Assembly (NCBI GenBank): GCA_022827055.1
Contig: JAJDTR010000129.1
Location: 1 to 64,000, forward strand
Length of the DNA stretch: 64,000 nt
Direction of reading: 5' to 3'
Origin: Candidatus Poribacteria bacterium
Lineage (GTDB): Bacteria > Poribacteria > WGA-4E > JAJDTR01
A program made the translations under genes and the position numbers. The notes beneath the pieces were generated by a model. The model saw only the letters and a list, made by a program, of their open reading frames with translations, ran no database searches and was not told where the DNA came from. How positions within the stretch are numbered: position 1 is the stretch's first letter; the number at the start of each line of letters is the position of its first letter. Below, one piece after another: positions 26,362 through 34,349 of this stretch.

Positions 26362-26389
26362 TTGCAATCGTCTCTACAACTGTGATAGT
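26362..26389 (+). promoter_or_regulatory. Possible promoter of the yggS-rpe operon
   Basis: TTGCAA (26362-26367) and GATAGT (26384-26389), 16-base spacer, with TGT just before the -10 box (extended -10 like). It lies 69 bases before the yggS start. Moderate match only. Confidence 0.4.
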
Positions 26390-26457
26390 ATTTTTCCGGG
26401 ATTGTCATCCACTAAATCCATAATGTGCCAATTGCCCTCCTTTCAACGATATGTCCG

Positions 26458-27162
26458 ATGGACAGCCACCAATTTATCTCTGTTCGAGAGAATATCCAGA
26501 GCGTTCAGGATCGAATTGCATCAACTCTACAACGTGTCGGGCGGGAATCAGATTCGATTAAGCTTATAGCCATTTCCAAGACCAAGCCTGCGAGCCTGAT
26601 AGTGGAAGCAATTGACTCGGGCATTACGGATATAGGCGAGAATCGTGTACAAGAAGCGAAAGCCAAGCGTTCTCAGGTTGATCGTCCTGTAAGCTGGCAT
26701 CTCGTGGGACATCTGCAAACCAACAAGGTTAAACAGGCGTTGAAGATTTTTGATTTGATTCATTCAGTGGACAGCATCCGACTTCTCGCCGAAATAGAAC
26801 GCCAATCTCGCCGATTGAATCGTCGAACAGACGCGTTGGTTGAAGTCAATACCTCCGGTGAAGAAAGTAAATTCGGTCTGCAACCCAATGAAGTGCTAAG
26901 TTTTATGGAGTCCGCCGCGGAATATGCGCATGTTCGCATAAAGGGACTGATGACCGTCGGAGAATTTATGTCCGACCCGGAGGGAGTGCGTCCGTCGTTT
27001 ACGTTGCTTAGAAGTTTCAAGGAAAGAATCGCCAGTCAGGGATATCCAAATGTCGAGATGGAATATCTTTCGATGGGAATGACGAACGACTTTGAGGTTG
27101 CAATTGAAGAAGGAGCAAACATGGTCAGAATCGGTTCCGCGATCTTTGGCGAGCGCACCTAG
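26458..27162 (+). CDS. yggS: YggS/PLPBP-family pyridoxal-phosphate homeostasis protein
   Basis: 234 residues, usual size. A single-domain PLP-binding TIM barrel that buffers and delivers pyridoxal 5'-phosphate; no catalytic reaction is established. PLP lysine Lys41 is in [12 protein letters not shown]; further motifs are [44 protein letters not shown] and [20 protein letters not shown]. The start is ATG 26458 ([13 protein letters not shown]); an upstream GTG adds 11 residues with no family counterpart. It stands directly before proC, a very common pairing. Confidence 0.95.
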   Translation: MDSHQFISVRENIQSVQDRIASTLQRVGRESDSIKLIAISKTKPASLIVEAIDSGITDIGENRVQEAKAKRSQVDRPVSWHLVGHLQTNKVKQALKIFDLIHSVDSIRLLAEIERQSRRLNRRTDALVEVNTSGEESKFGLQPNEVLSFMESAAEYAHVRIKGLMTVGEFMSDPEGVRPSFTLLRSFKERIASQGYPNVEMEYLSMGMTNDFEVAIEEGANMVRIGSAIFGERT

Positions 27163-27181
27163 ATGCGCGGGAGGGTAGGAA

Positions 27182-27997
27182 TTGGACAGAAACTTTCGAT
27201 TAGGAGTCATTGGTGTCGGGGGCATGGGAGAGGCGATTCTCCGCGGAATAGTCGGTGATTTGCTCGGCAGCGGCCAGATTTGGGTGAGCGACATCATAAA
27301 GGAGAGAGTTGATTCTCTGCGCGACGAGTTGCAGGTCAACAAATCGGAGAGTGTTTCGAATCTCGTAGAAAATGTCGACTGTGTGCTTTACGCGGCAAAA
27401 CCGGGAAACGTGCCGACAATTCTGCCTGAAATTGCTACTGTTCTCCAATCTTCGTCACAATGGTTGCTTTCGATCGCCGCGGGGGTGCCGACCACAACGT
27501 TTGAATCTTATTTTTCTTCGCCCACCTCTGTTGTGCGTGTGATGCCCAATCTTGCAGTTGCCGCCAAGGCGGCAATTAGTGTAATCGCGAGAGGCGGCAC
27601 GGCTTCAGATGAGCACGTTTCTATCGCTGAAACGTTGTTCAATGCGCTTGGAAGCTCGATGGTGCGTGAGGAAAAAATCCTTGATGCGGTAACAGCGCTC
27701 AGCGGTAGTGGCCCTGCCTTTGTGTTTCTATTTATCGAGGCGTTCGCCGATGCCGGAGTCCATATAGGATTGACACGCGAGGATGCTTATCAACTCGCCG
27801 TGCATACCGTTCTCGGTGCCAGCAAAGTGTTGGACGAATCAGGCGCACACCCGGCTGTTCTTAAAAACCTTGTAACAACTCCAGCCGGGACAACTGCGGC
27901 TGGTTTGCACGAGCTAGAACGCGGGGGTTTGCGTGCAGCAATGGCCGAGGCGATAATGGCGGCGCGGCGGCGCGCCGAAGAGTTAGCGAATTCATAG
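27182..27997 (+). CDS. proC: Pyrroline-5-carboxylate reductase
   Basis: 271 residues. It reduces 1-pyrroline-5-carboxylate to proline with NAD(P)H, the last step of proline synthesis. Rossmann start GVIGVGGMGEAILRGIV, then VRVMPNLAVAAKAAISVI, the dimer/substrate helix DAVTALSGSGPAFVFLFIEA and the C-terminal signature TTPAGTTAAGLHELERGGLR. The start is TTG 27182, preceded by GGGAGGGTAGGA; there is no in-frame ATG in a suitable place. It is 19 bases after yggS. Confidence 0.96.
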   Translation: MDRNFRLGVIGVGGMGEAILRGIVGDLLGSGQIWVSDIIKERVDSLRDELQVNKSESVSNLVENVDCVLYAAKPGNVPTILPEIATVLQSSSQWLLSIAAGVPTTTFESYFSSPTSVVRVMPNLAVAAKAAISVIARGGTASDEHVSIAETLFNALGSSMVREEKILDAVTALSGSGPAFVFLFIEAFADAGVHIGLTREDAYQLAVHTVLGASKVLDESGAHPAVLKNLVTTPAGTTAAGLHELERGGLRAAMAEAIMAARRRAEELANS

Positions 27998-28019
27998 GGA
28001 GCAAAACAAGACTCTAAGA

Positions 28020-28295
28020 ATGGGAAATGTCCTGATTCCGTTAATCCTTGAAGTGATTCGGATTTACATTTGGATTGTCATCGCGAACGTCGCACTTTCA
28101 TGGTTTATCGGTGGAATTCGAAACATGACCGTTCGAAGGATTTACTGGATAACCAATGCACTCGTAGATCCTGTGTTAGCACCTTTACGCAATGTATTGG
28201 CCCCTATGACACGGAATTTCGGAATCGATATCTCTCCCATAATTTTAATCGTTTTTCTGCACATCCTTCAACGAATGTTGATAACAATATGGTGA
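28020..28295 (+). CDS. yggT: YggT-family membrane protein
   Basis: 91 residues with two membrane segments (VIRIYIWIVIANVALSWFIG and IDISPIILIVFLHILQRMLI) around the YGGT hallmark NALVDPVLAPLRNVLAP. This is the single-repeat form (many proteobacterial homologues have two). Family members are linked with osmotic stress and cell division; the exact role is unclear. It follows proC by 22 bases, as in many genomes. Confidence 0.9.
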   Translation: MGNVLIPLILEVIRIYIWIVIANVALSWFIGGIRNMTVRRIYWITNALVDPVLAPLRNVLAPMTRNFGIDISPIILIVFLHILQRMLITIW

Positions 28296-28475
28296 TAGCA
28301 AAAGACACTGAGGGTTTATCCCAAGGAGGGGTACTACAAATATCAGAATTACGTTCATGCGAAGCGTTAGGCGGCAGAAGTGTTCAATTTGGGGGTAAAA
28401 TCGCGTTGTGCCAGCGAAATAAATCGTTCATTTGTTTACTGCGCATTTTAGTGCGGCGGAATAAGGGAAACCTAA

Positions 28476-28982
28476 ATGCTACCAGCTAAGTTTCGGTCAC
28501 TTTTCCCTCTCCTGCTGGTAGCGGTGCCCAGTTTTGCGCTCGATCAGCTGACAAAGTGGATTGTCGAGCAAAACATAAGACGAGGAAGTTGGTATGTCAT
28601 TATTGATGGAATATTTAATCTGAGGCATGATAGAAACAGCGGCGCCGCTTTTGGAATAATGCCGGGGCAGAATGCACTGCTAATCGTTATTACAATTGTC
28701 GCTATCGGTTTCATATTCTTCTACTACCGCCAGTTTCAGACCAATCTTTGGATGAGAATTGCGCTCGGGTTTCTTCTGGGTGGAGCGTTAGGGAATTTCG
28801 TTGATCGACTTCGTCTAGGCGAGGTTGTCGATTTCATACAAATAGGAATACAAAAAGCGGGGCTCTGGTGGCCAACGTTTAACGTCGCAGATGTCTGCAT
28901 TTGCGTTGGGGCAGGTATGTTGATAATCCACCTACTCCGAACACGAGGGGATGATGACACATCGGAACAGAGTAACGATTAA
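28476..28982 (+). CDS. lspA: Lipoprotein signal peptidase (signal peptidase II)
   Basis: 168 residues, four membrane helices. It cleaves the signal peptide of diacylated prolipoproteins in the inner membrane. Conserved blocks: FALDQLTKWIVEQNI, LRHDRNSGAAFGIM, GGALGNFVDRLRLGEVVDFI (catalytic Asp119) and FNVADVCICVG (catalytic Asp139). It fits the several lipoproteins encoded in this window. A 180-base gap separates it from yggT; the next gene overlaps its end by about 30 bases. Confidence 0.95.
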   Translation: MLPAKFRSLFPLLLVAVPSFALDQLTKWIVEQNIRRGSWYVIIDGIFNLRHDRNSGAAFGIMPGQNALLIVITIVAIGFIFFYYRQFQTNLWMRIALGFLLGGALGNFVDRLRLGEVVDFIQIGIQKAGLWWPTFNVADVCICVGAGMLIIHLLRTRGDDDTSEQSND

Positions 28983-29445
28983 TCTGGCATGCGGCTTCCT
29001 TATGTGCTGCTTTATCATACCGATGAGCGTCGCCGCCCAGTACCGCGGATCTTCGGAAGGCACGCGACCCGTCCAGCGGGGAACGCATGAGGAACCTTAC
29101 CAAGAGAGTGCACTCCGTCGATTCGAGATTGTTACTTTTGTCTCGTTACCGTTTACCGCCATCCACAGTTTTCTTGTGGTTCGCGGTGTTGAGATGGTTC
29201 GACAGAATGAGATTGCACCAGAGCTTTCAAGCACGCATTTTGGGGTTATAGGTGCTTCTGCCGTTTCCTTCGCACTCTTCGTTGGCTTTTGGGATTGGCT
29301 GCACACTCGTGACACAGACTCGTCAGAGCAGTTAATTCCATCTGGCCCCGCCCCTGAACTACCGCAACGAAAGGTTAGCAAAACCGGTTGGAATGTTGAA
29401 GAGGCATCAAGTTTTATATTCCCCTTTGTTCAGATTCGGTTTTGA
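28951..29445 (+). CDS. Hypothetical exported protein
   Basis: 164 residues, family not recognised. A hydrophobic N-terminus (LACGFLMCCFIIPMSVAAQY) looks like a signal peptide cleaved after VAA. One further hydrophobic stretch occurs (FGVIGASAVSFALFVGF). The protein ends in FIFPFVQIRF, an alternating aromatic strand with terminal Phe like that of outer-membrane proteins, though it is too short for a typical barrel. The start overlaps the end of lspA; two adjacent ATGs (28951 and 28954) follow GAGGGG. The co-directional overlap supports it being a real, coupled gene. The role is not known. Confidence 0.65.
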   Translation: MMTHRNRVTINLACGFLMCCFIIPMSVAAQYRGSSEGTRPVQRGTHEEPYQESALRRFEIVTFVSLPFTAIHSFLVVRGVEMVRQNEIAPELSSTHFGVIGASAVSFALFVGFWDWLHTRDTDSSEQLIPSGPAPELPQRKVSKTGWNVEEASSFIFPFVQIRF

Positions 29446-29565
29446 ACGGGTGTAAAGTGAGCCCAATTACCGGACGTTTTGTAGCGAATTGTCTGATTAT
29501 TCTCGCCTGAGGAAAATTTTGTTTGGATGATGTTAACTTTTTAGTTGCGGGTTTACGATTGATAC

Positions 29566-30069
29566 ATGGCGGTATTAGAGATTCAAACCGGTGACGTCCC
29601 TATACTTCGACAAAAAGCCAAGCCGGTTAAGCACGTTGATGACAATGTACTGCGACTCATAGAGGATATGTTTGAAACTATGGCAGCCGCCTGCGGTATC
29701 GGTCTCGCCGCACCGCAGATTGGGGTTCCCAAGCGGATAATTGTTGCGGACATTTCGCAGCATTTTCCAGACTGTCCGCCAGTTGCGTTGATAAACCCTT
29801 TGATAACGGAGGCGAGTGGGGAGGAACTAGGCGAGGAGGGGTGTTTAAGTTTACCCGGTCTTCGGGGTATAGTTCGACGCGCCAGTTCGGTGACCGTGCA
29901 CGCTCTGCTCCCTAACGGGGAAGAGGCAGAATTGAGCGGAAACCATTTGATGGCTAGAGTTCTGCAACACGAAATTGACCATCTTAATGGAATACTCTTT
30001 ATTGATTTGCTAAAGCCGGAAGACCAGATACTGCTTGAGCAAGAGGAGGCTAAGGAAGCGAGCAATTGA
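29566..30069 (+). CDS. def: Peptide deformylase
   Basis: 167 residues. It removes the N-formyl group from nascent proteins; metal (Fe2+) enzyme. All three motifs are intact: GIGLAAPQIG (46-53), EGCLSLP with metal ligand Cys93, and QHEIDHLNG with His135, Glu136 and His139. It is followed after 46 bases by fmt, the enzyme that adds the formyl group, a classic pairing. Confidence 0.97.
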   Translation: MAVLEIQTGDVPILRQKAKPVKHVDDNVLRLIEDMFETMAAACGIGLAAPQIGVPKRIIVADISQHFPDCPPVALINPLITEASGEELGEEGCLSLPGLRGIVRRASSVTVHALLPNGEEAELSGNHLMARVLQHEIDHLNGILFIDLLKPEDQILLEQEEAKEASN

Positions 30070-30115
30070 ATTCATGCAATTGAAAAGGGCTTCATTTGCT
30101 TGACTGTGTCGTTTA

Positions 30116-31075
30116 ATGCGAATCGTTTTCATGGGCACGAGCGAGTTCTCCGTTCCGAGTCTCCAAGCGCTGGTAGCGCAGAATTTTGACATCATGGGCG
30201 TGGTCACACAGCCTGATCGACCATCTGGTAGAGGCAAAAGGTTGGTACCGTCACCCGTTAAGATAACAGCTTCACACCACAACCTGCGGGTCTACCAACC
30301 AGAAAGGGTAAGGAAGCCCGATTTCATACGTACGCTTAGAGAACTCCAGCCCGAGGCAATCGTGGTGGTCGCCTTTGGCCAGATAATTCCCAAGACGGTG
30401 TTAGATTTGCCTCCTTGCGGTTGTATAAATGTCCATCCTTCTTTGTTGCCCAAGTATCGTGGTGCAGCTCCAATTCAATGGGCTTTAATCAATGGCGAAG
30501 AGGAAACCGGCGTTACAATCATGCTTCTTGACGAGACTGAGGACACAGGCGATATCATCCTTCAGCGGCGTGTCAGCGTTGCCCCGGAGGATAACGCCGC
30601 GACGCTCTCCGACCGATTAGCGTCCACTGCAGCAACCTTGTTGGTTGAGGTGCTGGACGCAAGCCCTAAAAATGCCCCGCCACCGCACACTCCACAGAAT
30701 CACGACCAAGCCACACATGCCCCCAAACTAACCAAAGAAAGCGGGCACATCAATTGGGAAGTCCCGGCGATTAATATTTGCAACTTGGTACGTGGTACTG
30801 CGATTTGGCCCGGAGCGCATACATTTTTTAATGGCGAACTTCGCGTGAAGATTCTGGAGTGTCATGTGATGGTCGATGGACCAGAGAAAAATGTACCGCC
30901 GGGCTACATTGTCGTTACACCACAACGCGATTTGGTTGTCGGGACGAGCGCGGGGACTGTGCGAGTAGCGAGGATGCAACCCGCCAACAAGCAAATTATG
31001 GATGCCAACGAATTTATCAACGGGTATCGAGTGGAAACAGGTGCACGCTTTGCGCCCCAATTTGAGGACAGTTAA
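30116..31075 (+). CDS. fmt: Methionyl-tRNA formyltransferase
   Basis: 319 residues. It formylates initiator Met-tRNA with 10-formyl-tetrahydrofolate. N-terminal Rossmann-like domain: MRIVFMGTSEFSVPSLQAL, TQPDRPSGRGKRL, then the catalytic Asn-His-Asp region in CINVHPSLLPKYRGAAPIQW and ETGVTIMLLDETEDTGDIIL. The C-terminal OB-like tRNA-binding domain begins near residue 205. It lies between def and the PASTA-protein gene. Confidence 0.97.
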   Translation: MRIVFMGTSEFSVPSLQALVAQNFDIMGVVTQPDRPSGRGKRLVPSPVKITASHHNLRVYQPERVRKPDFIRTLRELQPEAIVVVAFGQIIPKTVLDLPPCGCINVHPSLLPKYRGAAPIQWALINGEEETGVTIMLLDETEDTGDIILQRRVSVAPEDNAATLSDRLASTAATLLVEVLDASPKNAPPPHTPQNHDQATHAPKLTKESGHINWEVPAINICNLVRGTAIWPGAHTFFNGELRVKILECHVMVDGPEKNVPPGYIVVTPQRDLVVGTSAGTVRVARMQPANKQIMDANEFINGYRVETGARFAPQFEDS

Positions 31076-31096
31076 CTTGGCACTGACAAACCAATC

Positions 31097-32065
31097 ATGA
31101 ACTCTATGCTAGCTGCCATAATCAGATTCGCTGTGCTGTATTTGGCTACAATCGCGATTGTCGGTCTGGTGGTTGTATTCCTAGTTATTCCTTGGTCCGT
31201 GCGTTCAGAAGACGTTGAAGTTCCGGATATGGTAGGCGAGAGCTACGATCAAGCGGTTGCGTTACTGTATAACGCGGGTTTACAAGTAGCTGATGACATT
31301 GAGACAAAAGCTAGTTCTGATATTCCGAAAGGTTTTGTCCTCGAACAATCACCTCCCGCAGACTTCAAAGTCAAACGAAATAAGCCGGTACAACTTACGC
31401 TGAGCATCGGCGATCAGATGGTGGAGGTGCCAGACACAACGGGTAAGCCGCTGAAAGCCGTAGAAAAAATATTGCGGGACGCCGGGCTCCGTCGCGGTCG
31501 TGTTGCAGAAGTGCACTCCGATGAATATGCAGTGGCAGGCGCGGTAATTGCTCAAACCCCCTTAAGCGGGACCATGCACCAACAGGGGGCGGCGGTTCAC
31601 TTGTTGTTAAGCCTTGGAAAGCGATCCAGAGTGATATTGATGCCGGATTTGCGCGGAGAGCCAATTGACGAAGTGCGGGCTATGCTCAAGTCCGGCGGAT
31701 TGGAGATTGGGGACGAAAGCTATAAGTCCGCGCCCGAAATACCGCAAGGTTCAATAATCAGTCATTTTCCGGTCGCCGGAGAACTGGTGCACGTTGGTCA
31801 AGTCGTGTCGCTTGAAATCAGCGGTTCCGCAAAAACTCAAACTGATAGGGGCCGTCTCATTTCGCTCCGATATCGAGTTTCAAAAGAAGGCGGTCTTCCG
31901 AGGCATGTGCGACTTGTTGTCGAAGACGAACGTAATATTCTTACCGTTGTAGATAGTCATTATGAGCCGGGGGCTTTGATTGAGCGGCCACCTCTCCGTG
32001 TTTTTGGCGAAGCCACGATGACTGTTTTCGAGGATGGCGTAGAGGTTCAGAAAAAGGAGTTGTAG
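31097..32065 (+). CDS. Membrane-anchored protein with three PASTA domains
   Basis: 322 residues. One N-terminal membrane helix (FAVLYLATIAIVGLVVVFLV) is followed by three PASTA repeats: VEVPDMVGESYDQAVALLYN, VEVPDTTGKPLKAVEKILRD and ILMPDLRGEPIDEVRAMLKS, each ending with a Q-x-P/H-F-P-type turn and LxLSIG/LEISG strand. A beta-rich tail of about 90 residues has no recognised family. There is no kinase or transpeptidase domain, so this is a PASTA-only extracytoplasmic protein that may bind peptidoglycan or muropeptides. Its stop overlaps the rpe GTG start by one base (TAGTG). Confidence 0.9.
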   Translation: MNSMLAAIIRFAVLYLATIAIVGLVVVFLVIPWSVRSEDVEVPDMVGESYDQAVALLYNAGLQVADDIETKASSDIPKGFVLEQSPPADFKVKRNKPVQLTLSIGDQMVEVPDTTGKPLKAVEKILRDAGLRRGRVAEVHSDEYAVAGAVIAQTPLSGTMHQQGAAVHLLLSLGKRSRVILMPDLRGEPIDEVRAMLKSGGLEIGDESYKSAPEIPQGSIISHFPVAGELVHVGQVVSLEISGSAKTQTDRGRLISLRYRVSKEGGLPRHVRLVVEDERNILTVVDSHYEPGALIERPPLRVFGEATMTVFEDGVEVQKKEL

Positions 32066-32730
32066 TGTTGGGCCGGGAGGTTAAAATTGCGCCTTCAGTT
32101 CTTGCGTCGGATTTTGGTCGACTTGGCGATGAGGTCTGCCGTGTTGTGGAAGCAGGGGCGGATCTCATCCACTTTGACGTGATGGATGGCCATTTTGTAC
32201 CCAACCTAACCATGGGGCCTCAGTTAATAGAATCCGTTAAGCGGTATACGGATTGTCCTTTCGATGTGCATCTTATGATCGCCAATCCGCAGAATTATAT
32301 TAACGATTTTGCGGACGCGGGCGCAGATTTCATCACTTTTCACATCGAAATTGAGGGCTCGGTCGAAAATACAGTAAATCTGATTAAGGCTCGACAGATT
32401 AACGCCGGAATTGCCATCCGACCAAAAACTCCAATTTCGGCTCTATTTCCTTATCTTGCGGATGTCGATCTTGTGTTGCCAATGAGTGTGGAACCCGGGT
32501 TTGGAGGGCAGAAGTTTATCATGAGCACTCTGGATAGGATTGATAGTTTGCGCAAGAAAATTTTAGAATCGGATTGTGATGTTTTGATTGAGGTAGACGG
32601 GGGTATAAATCTCGAAACAGCGCCACTAGTATTAGATCGCGGCGCTACGGTTTTGGTTGCGGGCACGGCGATTTTCAATAGTGAGAATCCAAGAGAAACG
32701 ATTCGGCAATTGCGAGGAAGAGTAAGCTAG
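32065..32730 (+). CDS. rpe: Ribulose-phosphate 3-epimerase
   Basis: 221 residues, TIM barrel. It interconverts ribulose 5-phosphate and xylulose 5-phosphate in the pentose phosphate pathway. Motifs: IAPSVLASDFGRLGDEV, HFDVMDGHFVPNLTMGP (metal ligands His and Asp), FDVHLMIANPQNYI, VLPMSVEPGFGGQKF and IEVDGGINLETAPLVLDRGA. The start is GTG 32065 overlapping the PASTA stop, with AAAAAGGAG upstream. It is the last gene of the operon. Confidence 0.97.
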   Translation: MLGREVKIAPSVLASDFGRLGDEVCRVVEAGADLIHFDVMDGHFVPNLTMGPQLIESVKRYTDCPFDVHLMIANPQNYINDFADAGADFITFHIEIEGSVENTVNLIKARQINAGIAIRPKTPISALFPYLADVDLVLPMSVEPGFGGQKFIMSTLDRIDSLRKKILESDCDVLIEVDGGINLETAPLVLDRGATVLVAGTAIFNSENPRETIRQLRGRVS

Positions 32731-32828
32731 AAGAAGCCTGACAATCTTTCGGGATGCTCGGAATATCGCATACGAACGATCGCTTTGGCTTGGATTACGA
32801 TGTTTGTGTAATGAAAGGATTACCGGAA

Positions 32829-32857
32829 TTGGGTTAGTTTACGCTATTCCATAAAAT
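32829..32857 (+). promoter_or_regulatory. Possible promoter of the class V aminotransferase gene
   Basis: TTGGGT (32829-32834) and TAAAAT (32852-32857), 17-base spacer, 23 bases before the ATG at 32881. CGGAGG lies between. Moderate match. Confidence 0.4.
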
Positions 32858-32880
32858 TACGGCGGGATTACGGAGGCAAA

Positions 32881-34065
32881 ATGACACAATCATATGATGA
32901 GTTGAAAGCATCACCTCGCGTGCTTCTTGGACCTGGTCCGAGCGATGCGAATCCGCGAGTATTGAAAGCAATGACCACGCCCATGTTAGGATACCTTGAT
33001 GGGGAATTCATCCAAATATTGGATGAAACGGTTAATCTCCTTCGCCAGGTATTCGGCACCGGGAACAAGCTCACACTGCCGGTTTCCGGGACTGGTACTG
33101 CCGGGATGGAAGCCGCGCTCTGCAACGTGATTGAGCCGGGAGACTCAGTTGTCGTAGGTATCAACGGTTATTTTGGCGGGCGAATTGCCGACATTGTTCA
33201 ACGGTGTGGCGGCGCCGTGACCGCTGTAGAAGCGCCTTGGGGTTCGGCTATTCCGGCGGAAGACGTGGCTGATGCGGTAAAAAGCGCCAATCCGAAGTTA
33301 GTTGCCATCATCCACGCAGAGACCTCAACGGGGGTTCTTCAACCGCTTGATGACATCAGTAAAATCGTAAAAGATAGCGGCGCGTTGTTCCTCACGGATT
33401 GCGTTACATCCTTGGGCGGACAACCGGTGGATTTGGACCGCCGCGGGATTGATATAGCCTACAGCGGGACTCAGAAGTGCCTTGGGGGCCCACCGGGGCT
33501 TGCACCCATCAGCTTTAGCGATAGAGCAGTTGAGGCGATTCACAATCGAGCCAGTAAGGTACAGAGTTTTTATCTTGATATGACGTTGCTTGAAGCCTAC
33601 TGGAGCGGTGAAGTGAGAAATTATCACCACACGGTTTCCATGTCTATGATCTATGCGTTGCACGAGTCGCTCCGTGTCGTGTTAGAGGAAGGTCTACAAG
33701 ACCGATATAAACGTCACGAGCGTAACGCCGCGGCGCTAATCGCCGGGGCAACAGCGATAGGACTCAAACCCATTGTACAAGAAGGCTATCGAGCTCCCAT
33801 GCTGACGACCATCAATATCCCTGACGGCATTGATGATGTGGACATTCGAAATCGCTTGATTGAAGATTTCGGAATCGAAATCGGCGGCGGTTTGGGAATA
33901 TTCAAAGGGAAAGCGTGGAGAATCGGCTTAATGGGCGAGTCTTCGACGCAAAGGAACGTGTTACTCGTCTTGAGCGCCTTGGAGAAACTCCTTGCCGAGG
34001 CAGGCCATGACCTCGAAGCTGGTGCCGGCGCACGTGCAGCATCAGAGGTTTACGCCCAAGCGTAG
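32881..34065 (+). CDS. Class V aminotransferase, serine/alanine-glyoxylate type
   Basis: 394 residues, PLP fold type I. LGPGPSDANPRVLKAMTTPM is the typical N-terminus of alanine-glyoxylate/serine-glyoxylate/serine-pyruvate aminotransferases; VSGTGTAGMEAAL binds the cofactor phosphate; HAETSTGVLQP and LTDCVTSLGG follow; the PLP lysine is Lys199 in SGTQKCLGGPPGLAP. It likely makes glycine from glyoxylate using serine or alanine. CGGAGG lies upstream of ATG 32881. The exact amino donor cannot be set from sequence. Stands alone between the rpe operon and the T2SS operon. Confidence 0.93.
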   Translation: MTQSYDELKASPRVLLGPGPSDANPRVLKAMTTPMLGYLDGEFIQILDETVNLLRQVFGTGNKLTLPVSGTGTAGMEAALCNVIEPGDSVVVGINGYFGGRIADIVQRCGGAVTAVEAPWGSAIPAEDVADAVKSANPKLVAIIHAETSTGVLQPLDDISKIVKDSGALFLTDCVTSLGGQPVDLDRRGIDIAYSGTQKCLGGPPGLAPISFSDRAVEAIHNRASKVQSFYLDMTLLEAYWSGEVRNYHHTVSMSMIYALHESLRVVLEEGLQDRYKRHERNAAALIAGATAIGLKPIVQEGYRAPMLTTINIPDGIDDVDIRNRLIEDFGIEIGGGLGIFKGKAWRIGLMGESSTQRNVLLVLSALEKLLAEAGHDLEAGAGARAASEVYAQA

Positions 34066-34349
34066 AGATGAAATGTTGACTACATTAGGCCGCGGACGGC
34101 GTTTGATCATCCCGTGCCGACGGTTGGATTGCCCCTGGTTTCCGGGAGTGATTATGGCGTCTGAACCTAGCCGCGTAGGAACCCGTTATATTCCATATCA
34201 AGAGTGTCCCATGCCGTCTACCTCCAGCTCGGGCAGGCTGGAGCGTGTCTTCTAAACCTCACTTTTTCAGTTGCGTCTAAACGATGTGATCCCAAGTGAA
34301 CGAATAATCGCCGTATTTCAGATTCGCCAGTTCCGAGGAGATAAGGAAA
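34066..34349. other. Intergenic region with one palindrome
   Basis: 284 bases upstream of the T2SS operon. Holds the hairpin CTCCAGC-tcgggcag-GCTGGAG at 34222-34243, followed by GCGTGTCTTCTAAACC. No strong promoter pair for gspE was found. Confidence 0.45.
34222..34243. repeat. Intergenic palindrome
   Basis: A perfect 7-bp inverted repeat CTCCAGC/GCTGGAG with an 8-base loop. The right arm and its flank (CTGGAGCGTGTC) resemble the arm of the palindrome at 52232-52291 (TGGAGCGTGCC), so the two may be related dispersed elements. There is no T tract after it on the plus strand, so a terminator role for the preceding gene is uncertain. Confidence 0.55.

Noticed and set aside
28070-28489. 139-codon frame overlapping yggT and the gap before lspA
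   Set aside because: It is out of frame with yggT, a recognised family, and has no signal of its own.
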